DNA of 64,000 nt from Neocallimastix lanati (nom. inval.) (GCA_016946835.1 JACVTC010000111.1:165001-229000), one strand, 5' to 3'; shown: positions 49,357-63,435, numbered from the stretch's first letter. The notes: generated by a model from the letters alone, not told the origin. Numbers and translations are program-made.

Positions 49357-50358
49357 GATGTGAATTTCGGGGATAGTGCATTCGCAATTATGAATTTGTC
49401 TATGTGGCTTATAATATTTTTAAAATAAAGCCATACATTTTTAAGATATTCTATACAATAATAAATAAATTTATAAATATTTATTATTTCAAAAGAAATA
49501 ATAATATATTCTATTAAAAAAGAATTATAAAAAATTATTCTTTTTATAAAAAATTATTTTTACAATTGAATATAAATAAATTATATATAAAAAAAAGAAT
49601 ATTATTTATTTAATTATTATTTATTTAATTATTAAAAAAGCCACATATAAAAATAAGCCATATTGTGAAATTCGCAATTGTGTATTTCACAAAATGTGGC
49701 TTAATGTTTTTTAAAAAAATAAACATATAAATAAATAAAATAAAATAAATAAATATTAAATAATTTTTTTTTTAATTGGAAAAATAAAATATTTATTCAT
49801 TTAATATTTATTATTTGTTATTATTTATTTATTTATTTATTTATTTATTATTATTTATTATTTATTGTTATTTATTATTTATTGTTATTTATTATTTATT
49901 GTTATTTATTATTATTTATTATTTATTAATTTTTTATTTAAAAATATTTTTAAATAAAAAAAATAAAACGTTTAATAATAATAATAATAATAAATTTTTA
50001 CCTAATATAAAAAATTTTAATAAATATTGTAAAAAAATTTGGTTACTATAATTAAATAACGCTATATATATTAACTGTAAAATTATATCAAATTAAATTT
50101 CATTTATTTATTTATTATTTATTTATTATTTATTTATTTATTTATACAAAATATATTTATTAATATAAAAATTTATTTATTTTTTATTTATTTATTTATT
50201 TATTTATATAAAATATATCTATAATATAAAAAATTTATTTATTATTTATTTATTATTTATTTATTTATTTATATAAAATATATTTATAATATAAAAAATT
50301 TAATTATCATTTATTTATTTATTTATATATAATATTTTATAATATAAAAAATTTAATT

Positions 50359-50430
<72 letters not shown>

Positions 50431-50625
50431 TTATTTATTATTATTTATTTATTATTATTTATTATTTTTTTATTTAAAGACTTATTTCAAAAATGTTTTT
50501 TATTATTTATTTAATTATTTATTTATTGGTTAAAAAATAATATAATGTGGCAATTAATTATAAAATATTTAAGCCATATTGCAAAATGATACACATTCCT
50601 TTGGATGTGCTTCCCCCATTCTTTT
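49357..50625. mobile_element. Cluster of small inverted-repeat (MITE-like) elements
   Basis: Three terminal-like segments share CGCAATT, TGTGAA and ATGTGGCTTA: forward at 49,365-49,412, a head-to-head palindrome at 49,629-49,703 and inverted at 50,543-50,600. The first and middle segments bound a unit of about 320 bp; the middle and last bound one of about 950 bp filled with TTTA/TTA arrays (49,820-50,475). No transposase frame is present. Target-site duplications could not be defined in the AT-rich flanks. Confidence 0.5.
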
Positions 50626-50779
50626 ATACAATGAGTCATGTAATTTACAAATGTATCATTATTTACATATAATAAATTAAAAATATATTAAAATATATAT
50701 TAACATAGATTTATGTTTTGAAAAACGTGGAAAATATAAAAAATAAATAAATGAATAAAATAGATAAATAAATTAGTAG

Positions 50780-52339
50780 TTTCCCTCAAATTAGATTTAT
50801 AAAAAATCTTATTTGTAAAATTTAAAATTTTTATCTCGTTTGTATTTTTTGTTAATGTATCTGCTAGTGTATTATTTGTATCAATATATTCTAATTTGAC
50901 TATTTTCTTATTAATGTTATCTTTATTAAAATGGAATCTTATGTCTATATGTTTTAATTTAGTATTTATTTTTCCATTTTCTATTGTTGTTTTGTTTTAT
51001 TATAATTTATTAATTCTTTTATTATATTTCTTATCCATAAAATCTTCTTCAAATTTTCTGAGTTACTTATATATTCTACCTAGGCGGTAGATGTAACTAC
51101 ACAAGAATGCTATTTTAGAAATCCAACAAATTGGAGAATTTCCCATTAAAATTATTTCTCATGAAGTAGATCTTCTGTCCTCTAAGTCACCTCCATAGTC
51201 CGAATCTGTATAGGCTTTAATTTCTCCCTTACTGTTGTATACTATTTTTGAATCTTTGGTAAAATTAATATATTTGAATATATTAATTATTTTATTCCAA
51301 TCAGATATTTTGGGATATTCACATTTTCTCGCAGCTTTATTAACTGTAAATGCAATATCAGGTCTAGTGCATTTTGATAGGTAAATTAATGATCCTATAT
51401 CGCCTTTTGTAAATCGTGACGTCAAAAGGTTTTTTATTTTCTGATTTTATGTTATCACCTGTACATGATGTTTTTCTATTTCTTGTATTTTTATATTGAA
51501 TTTATTTAATAAATTTTCTATAAATCCCTTTTGCGAAATAGTATATTTATTATTTTCTTTTTCTACTTTTATTCCTAATATATATTCTACAGGACCACAG
51601 TTAGATACTTTAAACTTATTTTATATCTTTTTTATTATATTTGGAATTATTTTGTCTTCTCCAGTAATTATTATATCATCTGCATATAGTCCTATTATAC
51701 ATTTTGTTTTATTTTTAACCAAATATTTAAATATGCATTTTTCGAATAAAAATTTGTTTAAAATCATGTTTTATTAAAAATTTTGCTATTACTTTATTCT
51801 ACTGTTTACCTGATTGCTTTGTTAAGTTTCCAATATCCCCTCCCATAGTTGATATCTCCTTTAGGAATGGTAGTATTAATATCTCTATCCAATGGAGCAT
51901 TGAGATAAGCAGCTTTGATATCCAATTGGTAGACATTCCAACGAAATTTGGCTGATAAAGCATAAATAGGTTTTAAACCATCAATATTGAGAGTAGGGGA
52001 ATAAGGAAGTTCATTACTAATGCCAAATTTTTATTTAAATCCTCGAGGAACAAGTCGAGCTTTATATTTAATAATATTATTGTTGGCATCTTTCTTAGTA
52101 GCAAAAACCCACTTAGTAGTTATAAGATTTTTATTTTTTTGGAATATGTTTAACAAAAATCATGATTTTGTTATTATAAAGGTTATTAAGTTCGTTATTA
52201 ATAGCGTTGATCCAATTAAATTTGTTGGAGCAATTAATAACTTCGGTATAGTTGTTTGGAGTATCCATTAAAACAGAAGCAATCATTTTATCAGTATTAT
52301 AGTGATTATCTTTATATCGAGAATTAGGATTAGTATTAG

Positions 52340-52381
<42 letters not shown>

Positions 52382-53423
52382 AGGAATTGAAGAACTATGC
52401 GGTCTTTTTCTTAATGGGTTAGAAGTAGTATCAGTCATTTTAATATTAAATTGAGAGGTATCATTATTATTAGGAGAACAAGGCATATCAGAGTCTTCAT
52501 CATTAATTATGGAATTAATAATTGTGAGGTGAATTAAAAGAATATTCCAGGCAATATTTATGGTCACACGACAAACTTTTTTTAGAGTTATTATGAGAAG
52601 AATTTTCAAAATTTTAAGTATTATTTTCAACAGTTTTAATTCCCTCCAAACTAGGACTTTCATTAATATAATAATTTATTTTTTTATTGTGATTTCATTG
52701 AGGACTATTAGCAGTGGAAGTATTACTATTAAGATCAGAAAGGTTTTCATTGTTATTAAGAAGATCAAGTTCATCATTTTTTAGAAGAATTATTGGCATA
52801 ATTATTTTCATCATTTTGAAAAATTTTTTCATTAATAAAATTTTTGTCATTTTTTGAAAATTTTTTATTATTAAAATTTTTTTCATTTTTAGAAAATATT
52901 TTATGTTTCTTTAATTTGAAATTTGAATTTTCAGGATTATAAGTTTTATAATTCAGGAAATTATTGGAATTTGAAGGTAGGTTATTCATTATATTTTCTT
53001 TATTATTGTTTACCATTTTTTCATAGCTAGGATATTCACTGTTTATTTCATAAATGAAATCAAATGTATCTCTTTTTAATAATTTGTTATTATTGCTATA
53101 AATAAATTTCGAATTGTTATATTCATCAATAATATTTTTAGAATTCATTTTTGTGTAGTCTTTATATGAAATGCTTTTAGTATTTTCTTTATTTATGGTA
53201 TTGTTGTGTTTATATATATATTTATTATTATCTCTTGTTCTGTTTTTATCTATATTATTGTCGTTATGAAAATAATTTATATTGTTTGAATTATTTATAA
53301 TATTTTATTGTTCTTTTTATTATAGTCAGAATTTTATTATTATATTTTCTCATTTAAGATATACTTTTCTGTATTCATATTAACTTCAATATCATATTAA
53401 GATATACTTTTCTGTATTCATTA

Positions 53424-53470
<47 letters not shown>

Positions 53471-54610
53471 TACGTCTTTCTCAATATTCCCTTCTGGAAT
53501 TAAATTTCTTTCTTCTATATTTTTGATAATGGGTCCTATATCATTTCTGTTTAGATTTTCAAAGGGAAAATAAGGGTCTCCCTTTGACGTATTTTTATAT
53601 TTGAAATTTGAAGGTTCATTTTCTAAATATTCAACTTCTTTAACGTGATGGATATTTAAATCTTTTTCTTCCATAAATATATATGAGTAAGTTTGATTAT
53701 CGAAACCTGAAATATTCCCTTTTTCGCATTTGGTGCGAATTTTGGATTATGTTGAATAAAATCTTTATAATAGCACACACAATCAAATGTTCATAAGTGT
53801 TTTAAAGAAACCTTTTTATCTTCAAACTCTTCATCAGGAATTAAGTTTTCTTTTCCAGAATGTGGTATTTTGTTATATATATAGCAAGCTTGTTTAATGG
53901 CATATTCCCTGAAATTTTCAGACATACCTGCCCAATGTAGAAGTGTAATAGCAAGCATTCACTAAGGTTTAATTGATTCTTTCTGCTTTTCCATTTATTT
54001 CGAGGTTATATGGTACAGAATATAGTTTTTCTATACCACCATATTCTTTACCTAATTATCTTATTTTTATATTCTTTAGCCCCATCAATAATAATATTTT
54101 GTGCCTCAGATTTGGATTTCAGGGTGAAAATCCATATTTTTCTTGAAAATTCATCCATAAAAGTAATAAAATATTTTTTATTATCTATGGGAGGGTTCAC
54201 AGGTCCAGAAATATCCGAATGAATAACTCTAATTTTTCTTTAGCCTTGGGTGGTTCACCATTATGTGCTATTCTTTTCATTTTTGAGATTTTGCAATATA
54301 TACATAATGGACTTTTAATATTATGCATTTCTAAATATTTGTTTAGAAATGCCCAATCTTCTATATCATATTTCTTTGCTTATATTATCAGTTCTATCTA
54401 CTGATAATATTTCTTTCTTTTTATGGTTTTTATTGTTTACTTTATATAAGACTTCCATTTTGAATTGATTATAATTATTGGATTCAAAGTGCCCAATATA
54501 TTTATTCTTTATATTTCTCAGTTCTAATTTTACTTTTTCATTATTTAAAGGTTTAATTATTGATATTATTCCAAGTTTTGCCAATTCTATGGCACTAAAG
54601 AGATTTTTGT
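50780..54610 (-). pseudogene. Ty1/Copia retrotransposon relic, integrase to RNase H
   Basis: Read from 54,610 down. The gag-pre-integrase and zinc region comes first (IGHFESNNYNQFKMEVLY; CIYCKISKMKRI near 54,300). Integrase core fragments with stops follow, then the integrase C-terminal region (MEEKDLNIHHVKEVEYLE near 53,670). An Asn-rich linker (52,774-53,148) precedes the RT start (MDTPNNYTEVINCSNKFNWI near 52,265) and RT blocks (VYQLDIKAAYLNAPL near 51,920; LYADDIIITGED near 51,680). RNase H comes last (CTRPDIAFTVNKAARK near 51,350; YTDSDYGGDL near 51,200) with an end block (ADTLTKN near 50,850). A polypurine-like GAGGGAAAC occurs at about 50,780. Multiple stops and frameshifts and a 40-base poly-A run (52,340-52,380) mark it as dead. 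No LTR was recognised. Confidence 0.9.
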
Positions 54611-54654
54611 TTACCTTTTCTTAATATAATTCTCTTTTTAAAATAAATAATTGA

Positions 54655-54676
54655 AAATAATAATAATAATAATAAT

Positions 54677-54763
<87 letters not shown>

Positions 54764-54891
54764 ATTTCTTTATGTTTTTTTTTAAGTACATATTAATACC
54801 TAAAATGTATATATCATGAATTAATGGGAAATAGCTGGGTTCATTAAATGAACCAATAATTGTGATTTCTTAGAAATCTTTTTAAAAGATG

Positions 54892-54946
<55 letters not shown>

Positions 54947-55315
54947 ATAACAAAAAATAAAATCAATAAATAAACAAACAATTCAAAAAAAATAATAATA
55001 TAAAGCAAAAAGCAAAACAAAAAAAAATATGTATCATTGTTATATTTACATAATTAAGAAAAAAATAATTCAATATTTGTTAACAAACTTTTTTTTTCAA
55101 CCCATCAAATTCACCAAAAAAATAACCATAGAAGAAAAAAAATAATGATAAAAAAGATAACTCCAAGAAACATACAAGCAAATAAGATTAAGGTGGTAAA
55201 TCTTAAAAAAAGAAAATAATGATAAAGAAGATAACGACAAAGAATAATGGATCATTGATAGTAGGACAGGAATTAACGTATCCAAAAAAAAAATATATAA
55301 TATATAATCACTATT
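54655..55315. repeat. Spacer with TAA array and long poly-A
   Basis: TAA microsatellite at about 54,655-54,761 and a poly-A tract of about 51 bases (54,893-54,943). No gene. Confidence 0.8.
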
Positions 55316-55319
55316 AAAT

Positions 55320-56178
55320 ATTGAAGATGTTTCTTATAGAAGGATGACATACCCAAATGGACAATCTGATAGAATTTACAAAAAAGGATATGTACGAAGG
55401 AATATATAAAAATAATAATTTTTTTAATGAGAAGTGGATTATGCTCCAAACATTCAAAATAATTTAATTTCCACTCATTACCTATGTAAAAAGGGTTTTA
55501 AATTAGTAATGGAATTGTTCAACAATAAAGAAAGACTCCAGATATTTAAAAAATTAGTAAACTAGATACTACCTATCTATACAAATGATGAAAACCTTTT
55601 TTTACTTTAAATACAAGTCCAATAAAAGATATAGATTACAATATTAATAATATTGAACTAAAATTATTGCATGCGAGATTACATCATTATTACAATTAAA
55701 ATCTTCAAAAAAAAACAATTTAATAAAAAACTACAACATTAAAGAAGAAATGAATGATAATATAAATTGTGAAGGTTACAAAAAAAATAGTAAACTCAAA
55801 AAAAAAAATTCAGCAAAACAAACAATAAGAATACATTACCATTATAAATTGTACATACTGATATCACTGGAACCACTTTAACCCTGCATCATCATTTAGT
55901 GAATACAAATATTATATAACATTTATTGATGACTACAGTAGAAAATGCTGGATTTATTTACTTAAACATAAATCTGAGGTTGTACAGAAATTTATTAAGT
56001 TTCATAAATTTATGAAAAAAATACTTGTAATTATAATATAATGGAAATAAGGTCTGATAACGGATGGGATGGAGCTATTAAATGTGCATGTTCTTTGATA
56101 TATCTAAACTTAAAGTTTTTTTGAACGCAAAATATTTTTATGCTTAATAAATACAAACAGGGAAATTTTGAAAATAAT

Positions 56179-56219
<41 letters not shown>

Positions 56220-56540
56220 TTTTTTTCTTAGGATATTCTACCAACTCTCCTGATTATTGTGTTCTCGACGTTACCTCAAAATCGATAATTATCGTTCGTG
56301 ATTAATACTTCAATGAAAAGTTCATTAGGCCCAATAGCCAAATTGTTTTTTTTTTTTTTTAATTTTTCAAATCCTTTAGATAAACAAATTGGTGACGGGG
56401 AACAACACTTAATAACATCATCAATTTAGTTAATTCATTTATCATAATGGATTTGAAATGAATGAAACCAAACAAACAAAAAAAATTAATCCTGAAGATA
56501 ATACGGATATAATGGATGAAAACAATAATGTTTGATTTTT
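55320..56540 (+). pseudogene. Ty1/Copia integrase-region relic, opposite orientation
   Basis: Plus-strand pieces in order: KLLHARLHHYYN (gag-pre-integrase His motif) near 55,658, then the zinc-binding remainder around 55,750-55,790. Next comes HTDITGTTLT near 55,857 (first Asp of the DDE core), then YYITFIDDYSRKCWIYLLKH near 55,915 and IRSDNGWDGA near 56,048 (second Asp). After a poly-A run (56,182-56,218) comes the integrase C-terminal stretch FLGYSTNSPDYCVLDVTSKS near 56,229. Several stops and frameshifts. No RT follows, so it is a truncated fragment distinct from the minus-strand relic. Confidence 0.85.
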
Positions 56541-56765
56541 TTGAGTATTTCCTTTTGATTTTCAGTTAATATTCTTGATCTGATTATATTTCAATTTTAG
56601 AGTATGGATTAGTCTTGTATTTCTGGATTTCATAATTTTCATAATTTTCATTATTTTTGAAAATTGATTTTCATTAATTTTGATCTTCATCAATTTTTAT
56701 CTCCATTAATTTTATTTTTATGAAATTTTTCGTTTTCTGAATTACTATCAAACATATTTTCATAA
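56541..56765. other. Spacer with TTTTCATTA-type short repeats
   Basis: Low-complexity repeats of the ATTTTCATAATTTTCATTAT kind between 56,630 and 56,700. No gene. Confidence 0.4.
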
Positions 56766-56767
56766 CG

Positions 56768-57035
56768 AAATCGTAAGGGAAATAATACTAACAATATTAA
56801 TACAACAATTCCAAAGACTTCTGAAGAAGCTATTAATTCAGATAATAAAAATAAATGGGAAAATGTAATGTTTAACTATATTGTACATTATACTACATTA
56901 ATATCCTGTAGTGTATTGTTAAATATTACCAATAATGTTAGACAATTTTAGAAAAATGATTATAAGTAACATATAATGACATATTCTTTAAATGAAGAGG
57001 TCTTTCTTAATGTAAAAAGCAATAAAATAATTAAA
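56768..57035 (+). repeat. Duplicated coding-like segment 3' of CotH copy C
   Basis: Matches 44,819-45,067. Here the frame from IPKTSEEAINSDNKNKWENV continues through NYIVHYTTLISCSVLLNITN to a stop near 56,950, longer than in the other copy, which stops after KDKCNV. Confidence 0.55.
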
Positions 57036-57104
57036 TAAATAAACACAAAATAAAATACAAATAACATTTCTGATCTTATGTGTTTATATTTAACAATTTT
57101 TATT

Positions 57105-57410
57105 ATACATATATATATATTTATTTATCTCTAAATTATTTTTTATTTTTACTCTATATTTATTTATCTATCTTTAAATTATTTTTTATTTTTACTATAT
57201 TTAAATTTATTTATTTATCTTTAAATTGTTTTTATTTTATTTTTATTATATATATTTATTTATTTATTTGGTTATTTTCTATTTTATTTTTATTTTTTTT
57301 TTATTTTTTTATTTTTATTTTTATTTATATTTATATTTTTATTTTTATTTTATATATATATATAATTTTTTTTATATATTTTTATTTTTATACCAACAGA
57401 AGAAAAATTA
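57105..57410. repeat. T-rich minisatellite at the 3' side of CotH copy C
   Basis: About three imperfect units of the same 40-45 bp repeat as beside copies A and B, then a T-rich tract. Confidence 0.75.
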
Positions 57411-57458
57411 TTATTTAATTTAAAATAAAATAATTCTTCTATTTTTTTTTTTTTATTT

Positions 57459-58979
57459 TTATAATGTTTCTGTTTCAGTTTCAGAATCAAATTCAGAATC
57501 AACTTCAGTTTCAACTTCAACGTCATAACCAACATCATATTCTGAATTTATTTCATAAGAGGTTGGTTCAACAGTTGGAGTTGGTCCAGTAATTGTAGAA
57601 GTTGGTTCAGAAGAGGTTGGTTCAGCAGTTGGAGTTGGTCCAATAATTGTAGAAGTTGGTTCAAGAGAGTTCTCCATTCTATGATACTGCTCATACAATC
57701 TAGATAAATCATAGGATGATAAATCATATCCTTTGAATTCAATATTTTCGTCAACATCATATTTAAAGTTTTCATCAAGATAGACTGGATCACATTCTAA
57801 ATCATAAGTTTTGCATACATTACGATATTTAGCAAGAATCCAGTATTTAATACCGTAAGCATTGTATTGAAGAGTAATAACAGATGTAAATTCTGAATTG
57901 GCTTCCCAGTGTTCAAATGTATATGGATTAATACCAAGAGTGTTAATTCTACCTGGATATTTTCCTTCTTCATTTGGAGTATAATCTTTTTGCGCATGTG
58001 GTCTAATAAATTTTTTTAATTCATCAATATGTGGGAAAAGAGTGGATGGATTAAATACGGTTTCAACAATTTCTTTTATAGCTTGGTTAAAACGTGTTGG
58101 ATCTTTTAATATTAAGATATCGATAAGATGACCTGACTGAGTCCAATCTGAAAATGAATAATTTGGATAATCTAAATTAATTCTTTCAAAACGTTCTGGT
58201 AAATCTACATATATAATACCTAAAAACATTCTATCAAGATTAATACCAAAACTATGATCATGATCATAAGTCAAATAAATCCATTTACCATTCGGTTGCT
58301 TATATAAATAGAAATTATGTCCTAATTGAAGATGATCCCAAGCACCTAATAAATATTCAATGGCCATTTCTTTAATGAAATGATCAACTTCAAAAATATC
58401 TTCAATATCTTCTGCTGATTTTGCATTCATAATAGTTTCGAAAAAGGATAACAATTCATCACTCATTTCTGTTGGATCACCAATATCATCATTTTCATTT
58501 TCACAATAATCATCACTGTATATGTCTAACTGTGCATCAAGACATTTATATAAATGAATTGAATCCTTTTCACCATATACTTGTTCAATCCATGGTAATT
58601 TGTAAGCATCTGTTAAAACAAATAATCCCATATATTCATCATTAATATATAAAGTAGCATAATTAGCTAAAATACTAGTAAGTCCCATTTTTTTGTGAAT
58701 ATCTGAATTTAATTTTGATCTTAAAAAGGTAGGTTCAGTTAAATCAGAACGAAGTTTAAATTGAGAACGACCATATAAATTTTGTTTACCTCTAATTTTT
58801 AAATTGAAATTTGGTTTTACAAGTAAACGAGAATATTGACCACTTAAAGAAAATGTAATTTTATTGAAATTCTTTTCTTCTCTATAAATATATATATTTA
58901 TATAAATATTTACATATATGATTAATGATTATGAATATATAGTAGTTTAAGATATTTTTTTGTAACATTTTAATAATTA

Positions 58980-59013
<34 letters not shown>

Positions 59014-59987
59014 TTTACCCTGCAATATTAACAGTCAGTTTACCATTTTTAGTTTTAAAACCTGTATCACTACTTAAATCTACATAAATTATATATTATT
59101 ATATATAAAACATTTTATAATGATATTAAGAATATCAATAATTATGAATAATTTTTTTACATAAATATATAAATGTCAATATAATATATAAATTTATTAT
59201 ACCATCATCTTCAATATTTTTATTTTCATTATTGTTTTCACTAATATTATTTTCATTTAACATAGTGTTTAATTGCTTAACTTCAGTATCTGTATTGTTA
59301 TAAGAAATTTCGGTGATAGCTGAAACCATAGATTTAGCATCACTTACAGCAGATTCTTCTTCATTTGAAAGACTAGGACGCATTGCTTCAAACTTTTGAA
59401 ATAATTTTTTATAATTATTTTCCATAATCATCCTATATTCATCGATAGCACTTTTAAATGCAAAATCATAATCAATAAAATTATTAGCATCAAAATTGAT
59501 ATCAGCCATAATTTCATCGATATTAGGATATCCATCTTGACCAATATGAAAACCAGAAAATTCTTCTTTAACATTAATATCAGGAAAAGCTTCTGTGAAA
59601 TTTAAATTAATTGATTGGAATGTCCTTTTAAATAATAACTTTATAGTCTCTAACTCAAGTGTAAGGTTTGAAGCAGGTGGAGTAAGACCAGGGACTAATG
59701 CCTTTTTTTTTAATAAAGCAAAATCTTCATCAGGTAATGTTACTTTAAAGACTGCAACTTCATTATCTGTTAATTCAAATATTTCTGGACGTTGACCCTT
59801 TTCGAAAAATGTGCTTATAGCAGTAACTCCTAAAGCATAAACTGAAAATATTTCAAATAATATCATCATGATTATGATAAATAGCATTATTTACTATTTT
59901 TAAAAGATTTAAAATATATATGTAAAAACTATATAAAGTAAAAATAAATTTACCACAAAATAGAAATATAATAGAAAATTTATTCAT
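57459..59987 (-). CDS. CotH-kinase family secreted protein, copy C (4 exons)
   Basis: Exons 59987-59954, 59841-59203, 59079-59019 and 58881-57459 (minus) join to 2,157 nt, 718 aa. Signal peptide and exon phases are as in the other copies, and the CotH core with YDHDHSFG is intact. It is the most diverged copy: exon 2 carries ELETIKLLFKRTFQSINL and a changed stretch FKSAIDEYRMIMENNYKKLF, while exon 4 has LDAQLDIYSDDYCENENDD and ELLSFFETIMNA. The C-terminal linker has an extra Pro/Thr unit (SSEPTSTITGPTPTVEPTS), a tandem duplication of the EPTSTI-GPTPTAEPTS repeat seen once in A and B. It has lost one DVGYD unit. The end is acidic as in the others. Confidence 0.9.
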
Positions 59988-61675
59988 TTTTGTTTTTGTT
60001 TGATAATAATATATACTTTTGTATATATAGCTTTTAGTTTTTTTTTTTTTTTTTTTTTTGTTTTTTTATTTTTAAATATATTTAAATTTTTTTTTTTTTT
60101 TATTTTTAAATATATTTAAATATTTATTATTTATTTAATTTTATTTTTATTTTTTTGTTATAAAAAAAATAAATCATTAATTATGGTTTTATCCCACTAT
60201 TTATACTTTTTTTTTAATAAAAAAAAATAATGAATTATTATAAAATAAGTTATTAATTATTTTTTTTTTATTAGTTAATATAATTTTTTTTTTTTTTTTT
60301 TTTTTTTTTTATTTAAATTAAAACTTAACACATTTTTATATATAATAAATATTAAATTTAACATAATTAATTTATATGATTTCTCCATTTTCCATTTAAA
60401 ATATTTAATTAAATAATTTAATATAAAATATTTTTAAAAATTTTGTTTTAATTAACTTTTTTTCCTATTTTTTTTTTTTTTTTTTCTAACATTTCATATA
60501 ATCAGTGTTACACAAAGAATAAAATAAATATAAATTTATTGATCTACTAACAAAGAAAAAAAATAATAGAAATGAACAAATATTTAAAACATCATTTATT
60601 TAGTTTTAAGAATTTTATATTTTATGTAAAATAAAAAAAAAAAGAAAAAAAAATTATAATATATAAATTTGTTAAATTAAAGGTCATCTCTTATTATAAA
60701 TTAAATTAAATTAATTTTTTTCATATAAATTTAAAATTATCAGTATTTTTCCCCTTTAGTTTCACATTTGTTGTGGATAAATGTTGAATAAGTATTTATA
60801 AGTTATGAATTAATGGAAAAATTCAAGGATTTGTTTTTTTTTTTGTCAATTATTTTATATAATTTTAATTTGAAAAATAAATTCATACAGGCTTTGTTAA
60901 GAATATCAAAAAAAAAAAAATAAAAAAATAAAAAAGTAATTATATGATATTGATTTATTCATAATTTTTTTTCAAATTATTAAAATTTAACATCTATAAA
61001 TATATTACAAATTAGAAAAAAAAATATGGAATAATATAATAATTATATATATATATATATTTGAAATTAGAAAATAAGTATTGACATTACTATCATTAAA
61101 ATTTTAATTATAAATTTTAATGATATTATTAATGTTAGCATTTTTTTTTTTTTTAATTAAAATTTTAATCATAAAATATGAATATATTTTAACAAATTTT
61201 ATTATTAAATATAAAATGTATTGTTAATTTGTCTATAATATAAAAATATATTTATTTTTTTTTTTTTTTTTAATCTCATATAAAATTTATTTCTCTAATT
61301 TTAATTAAATTTTATTTATTTATTTTTTATTTATTTAATTTTAAATATCAATAATTTATTTTAAATATAATTATTATATTTTGAAAAGCTAAATAAAAGC
61401 TAAATAATAAAGCTTCATTTATTATTTTACTTTATGGTAAAAAAAACTTTTAGTTAATTTGTAAAAATATCAAAGAAAAACTAAAGATAATATAATAATA
61501 TAATAAAAAATAATAAATAATAAATAATAAATAATGAATAATAATATATAACTAATTATGAAATTTAAGAAATATGAAACATGAAATTTAATATGAAACA
61601 TAAAATAATAATAATAATAATAATAATAATGATGATAATAATAATAATAATAATTGTTATAATATTAATAAATTG
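59988..61675. other. Duplicated upstream region of CotH copy C
   Basis: AT-rich, no gene. Parts match 38,472-39,950, with more divergence. An insertion of about 110 bases interrupts the conserved CACATTTGTTGTGG and AAGAATATCAAA stretch (60,776-60,897). The orphan exon relic persists at about 60,740-60,775 (minus; HNKCETKGEKY then TGA). A TAA microsatellite lies at about 61,604-61,650. Confidence 0.6.
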
Positions 61676-61679
61676 AGTG

Positions 61680-62257
61680 TGAGGCTTTCAAAATATTTGA
61701 TTAGAAAATTTTCATTTCGGAAAATTTTTTTGAATTAATTTCGAAAAGTTTCATTTCACAAAATTTTTTTTAAAAGTTAATAAATAAATTTATAATAAAA
61801 CAAACTAATAATATATGTAATTTAAATAAATTACTAAATAAATAAAAAATAAATTAATAAAACTATAATAAATAAACTTTTTTATATTTTAAAAAAAATA
61901 TTTATATAATAAATTGTATAAATAAATAGTAATAAATATATATTAGAATTAAAGCTTTAAAAAATAAAATGTTCACAAGTCTTAAACGCTTTCTAATTTT
62001 TCAAAATATGTATAGAATTAATATTATTTTTTATACAAAAAAATAGATATTAATAATTTAAAAGAGGTAAAGAATAATAATTTAAAATATAATTATTAAA
62101 ATTAAAAAAATATTATTAAAATAATTAATTGATCATTTTTATATATTTTAAGTTCTTGTACAGTATTTTATAAAATCTAAAACTTTAATAAAAATATTTT
62201 AATATTTAATTAATATTAATAAATATTCTTAATAAAAGATATATTTATAAATAATCT

Positions 62258-62296
<39 letters not shown>

Positions 62297-62755
62297 AATA
62301 TATAAAATTTATTCGGGGGAAAGTACATTTGAAAAATTTCATTTTGGAAAGATGCATTTCGGAAAATTCTAATAAATAGATTAATAAATAATAAAATAAA
62401 TAAATAATAAATTTATAATAATATTTAAAAAAATGATTAATATTTTTTATTTTATTATATTTTATTTATATAATAAAATAAAGTAACTAATAATTTTATA
62501 ATTATTTTTCTTTTCCTAGATTATTGAATTAATAAATAAAAATAATTATAATAATGAAATTTAATAATAATAATAATAATAAATATTAATTATTTAGTAA
62601 ATAAAATATAAAATTTATAATTATTTAAATATTAAATTCTTTTATCTTTTTTTTTTTTTTTATTACATATATTTTATTAAATATTTAATTAGTAAAGATG
62701 AAACAATTTTTTGCTGCAGTCAAAAAAAAATTAAATATTAAATATTAAATATTAA

Positions 62756-62787
<32 letters not shown>

Positions 62788-63398
62788 GCAATTTAATATT
62801 TAACTATATATTAAAATAACTTTTTTTTTAATTTTATTTTTACTAGATTATTTGTAACTATTTCTTTTATTAAAAAAAATAATAATAATTTTAAAAAAAA
62901 AAAAAACTATGTAACTATATATTAAAATTACTTTTTTTTTTTATTTTTACTAGATTATTTATAACTATCTCTTTTATTAAAAAAAAAAAATAATAAGGAT
63001 TTGTATATAACTATATATTAAAATAACTTTTTTTTTTTTACTAGATTATTTATAAATATCTCTTTTATTAAAAATATTTATTAATATTTATTAAATATTA
63101 AAATATTTTTATTAAAGCTAAAGATTTTTTAAAATAGTTCTCAAGAATTTAAAAGGTGTAAAAATGATCAATTAATTATTTATTTATTATTTTTTAATTT
63201 TATTAATTATATCTTAAATTATTATTATTTACCTTTTTTAAATTATTTTTTTTATATTTTTTTATATATTTAAAATTATAATTAGTTTTATCTATATTTT
63301 GCAAAATTAAAAAATGTGTGATTAAACATTTTATTTTTTAAAGCTTTAATTCTAATTTATATTTATTATTTTATTTTAATTTATTATATAAATATTTA

Positions 63399-63435
<37 letters not shown>

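Noticed and set aside
62800-63070. CRISPR-like array
   Set aside because: Three AT-rich tandem units without unique spacers in an intron-bearing eukaryotic genome; a simple tandem repeat.
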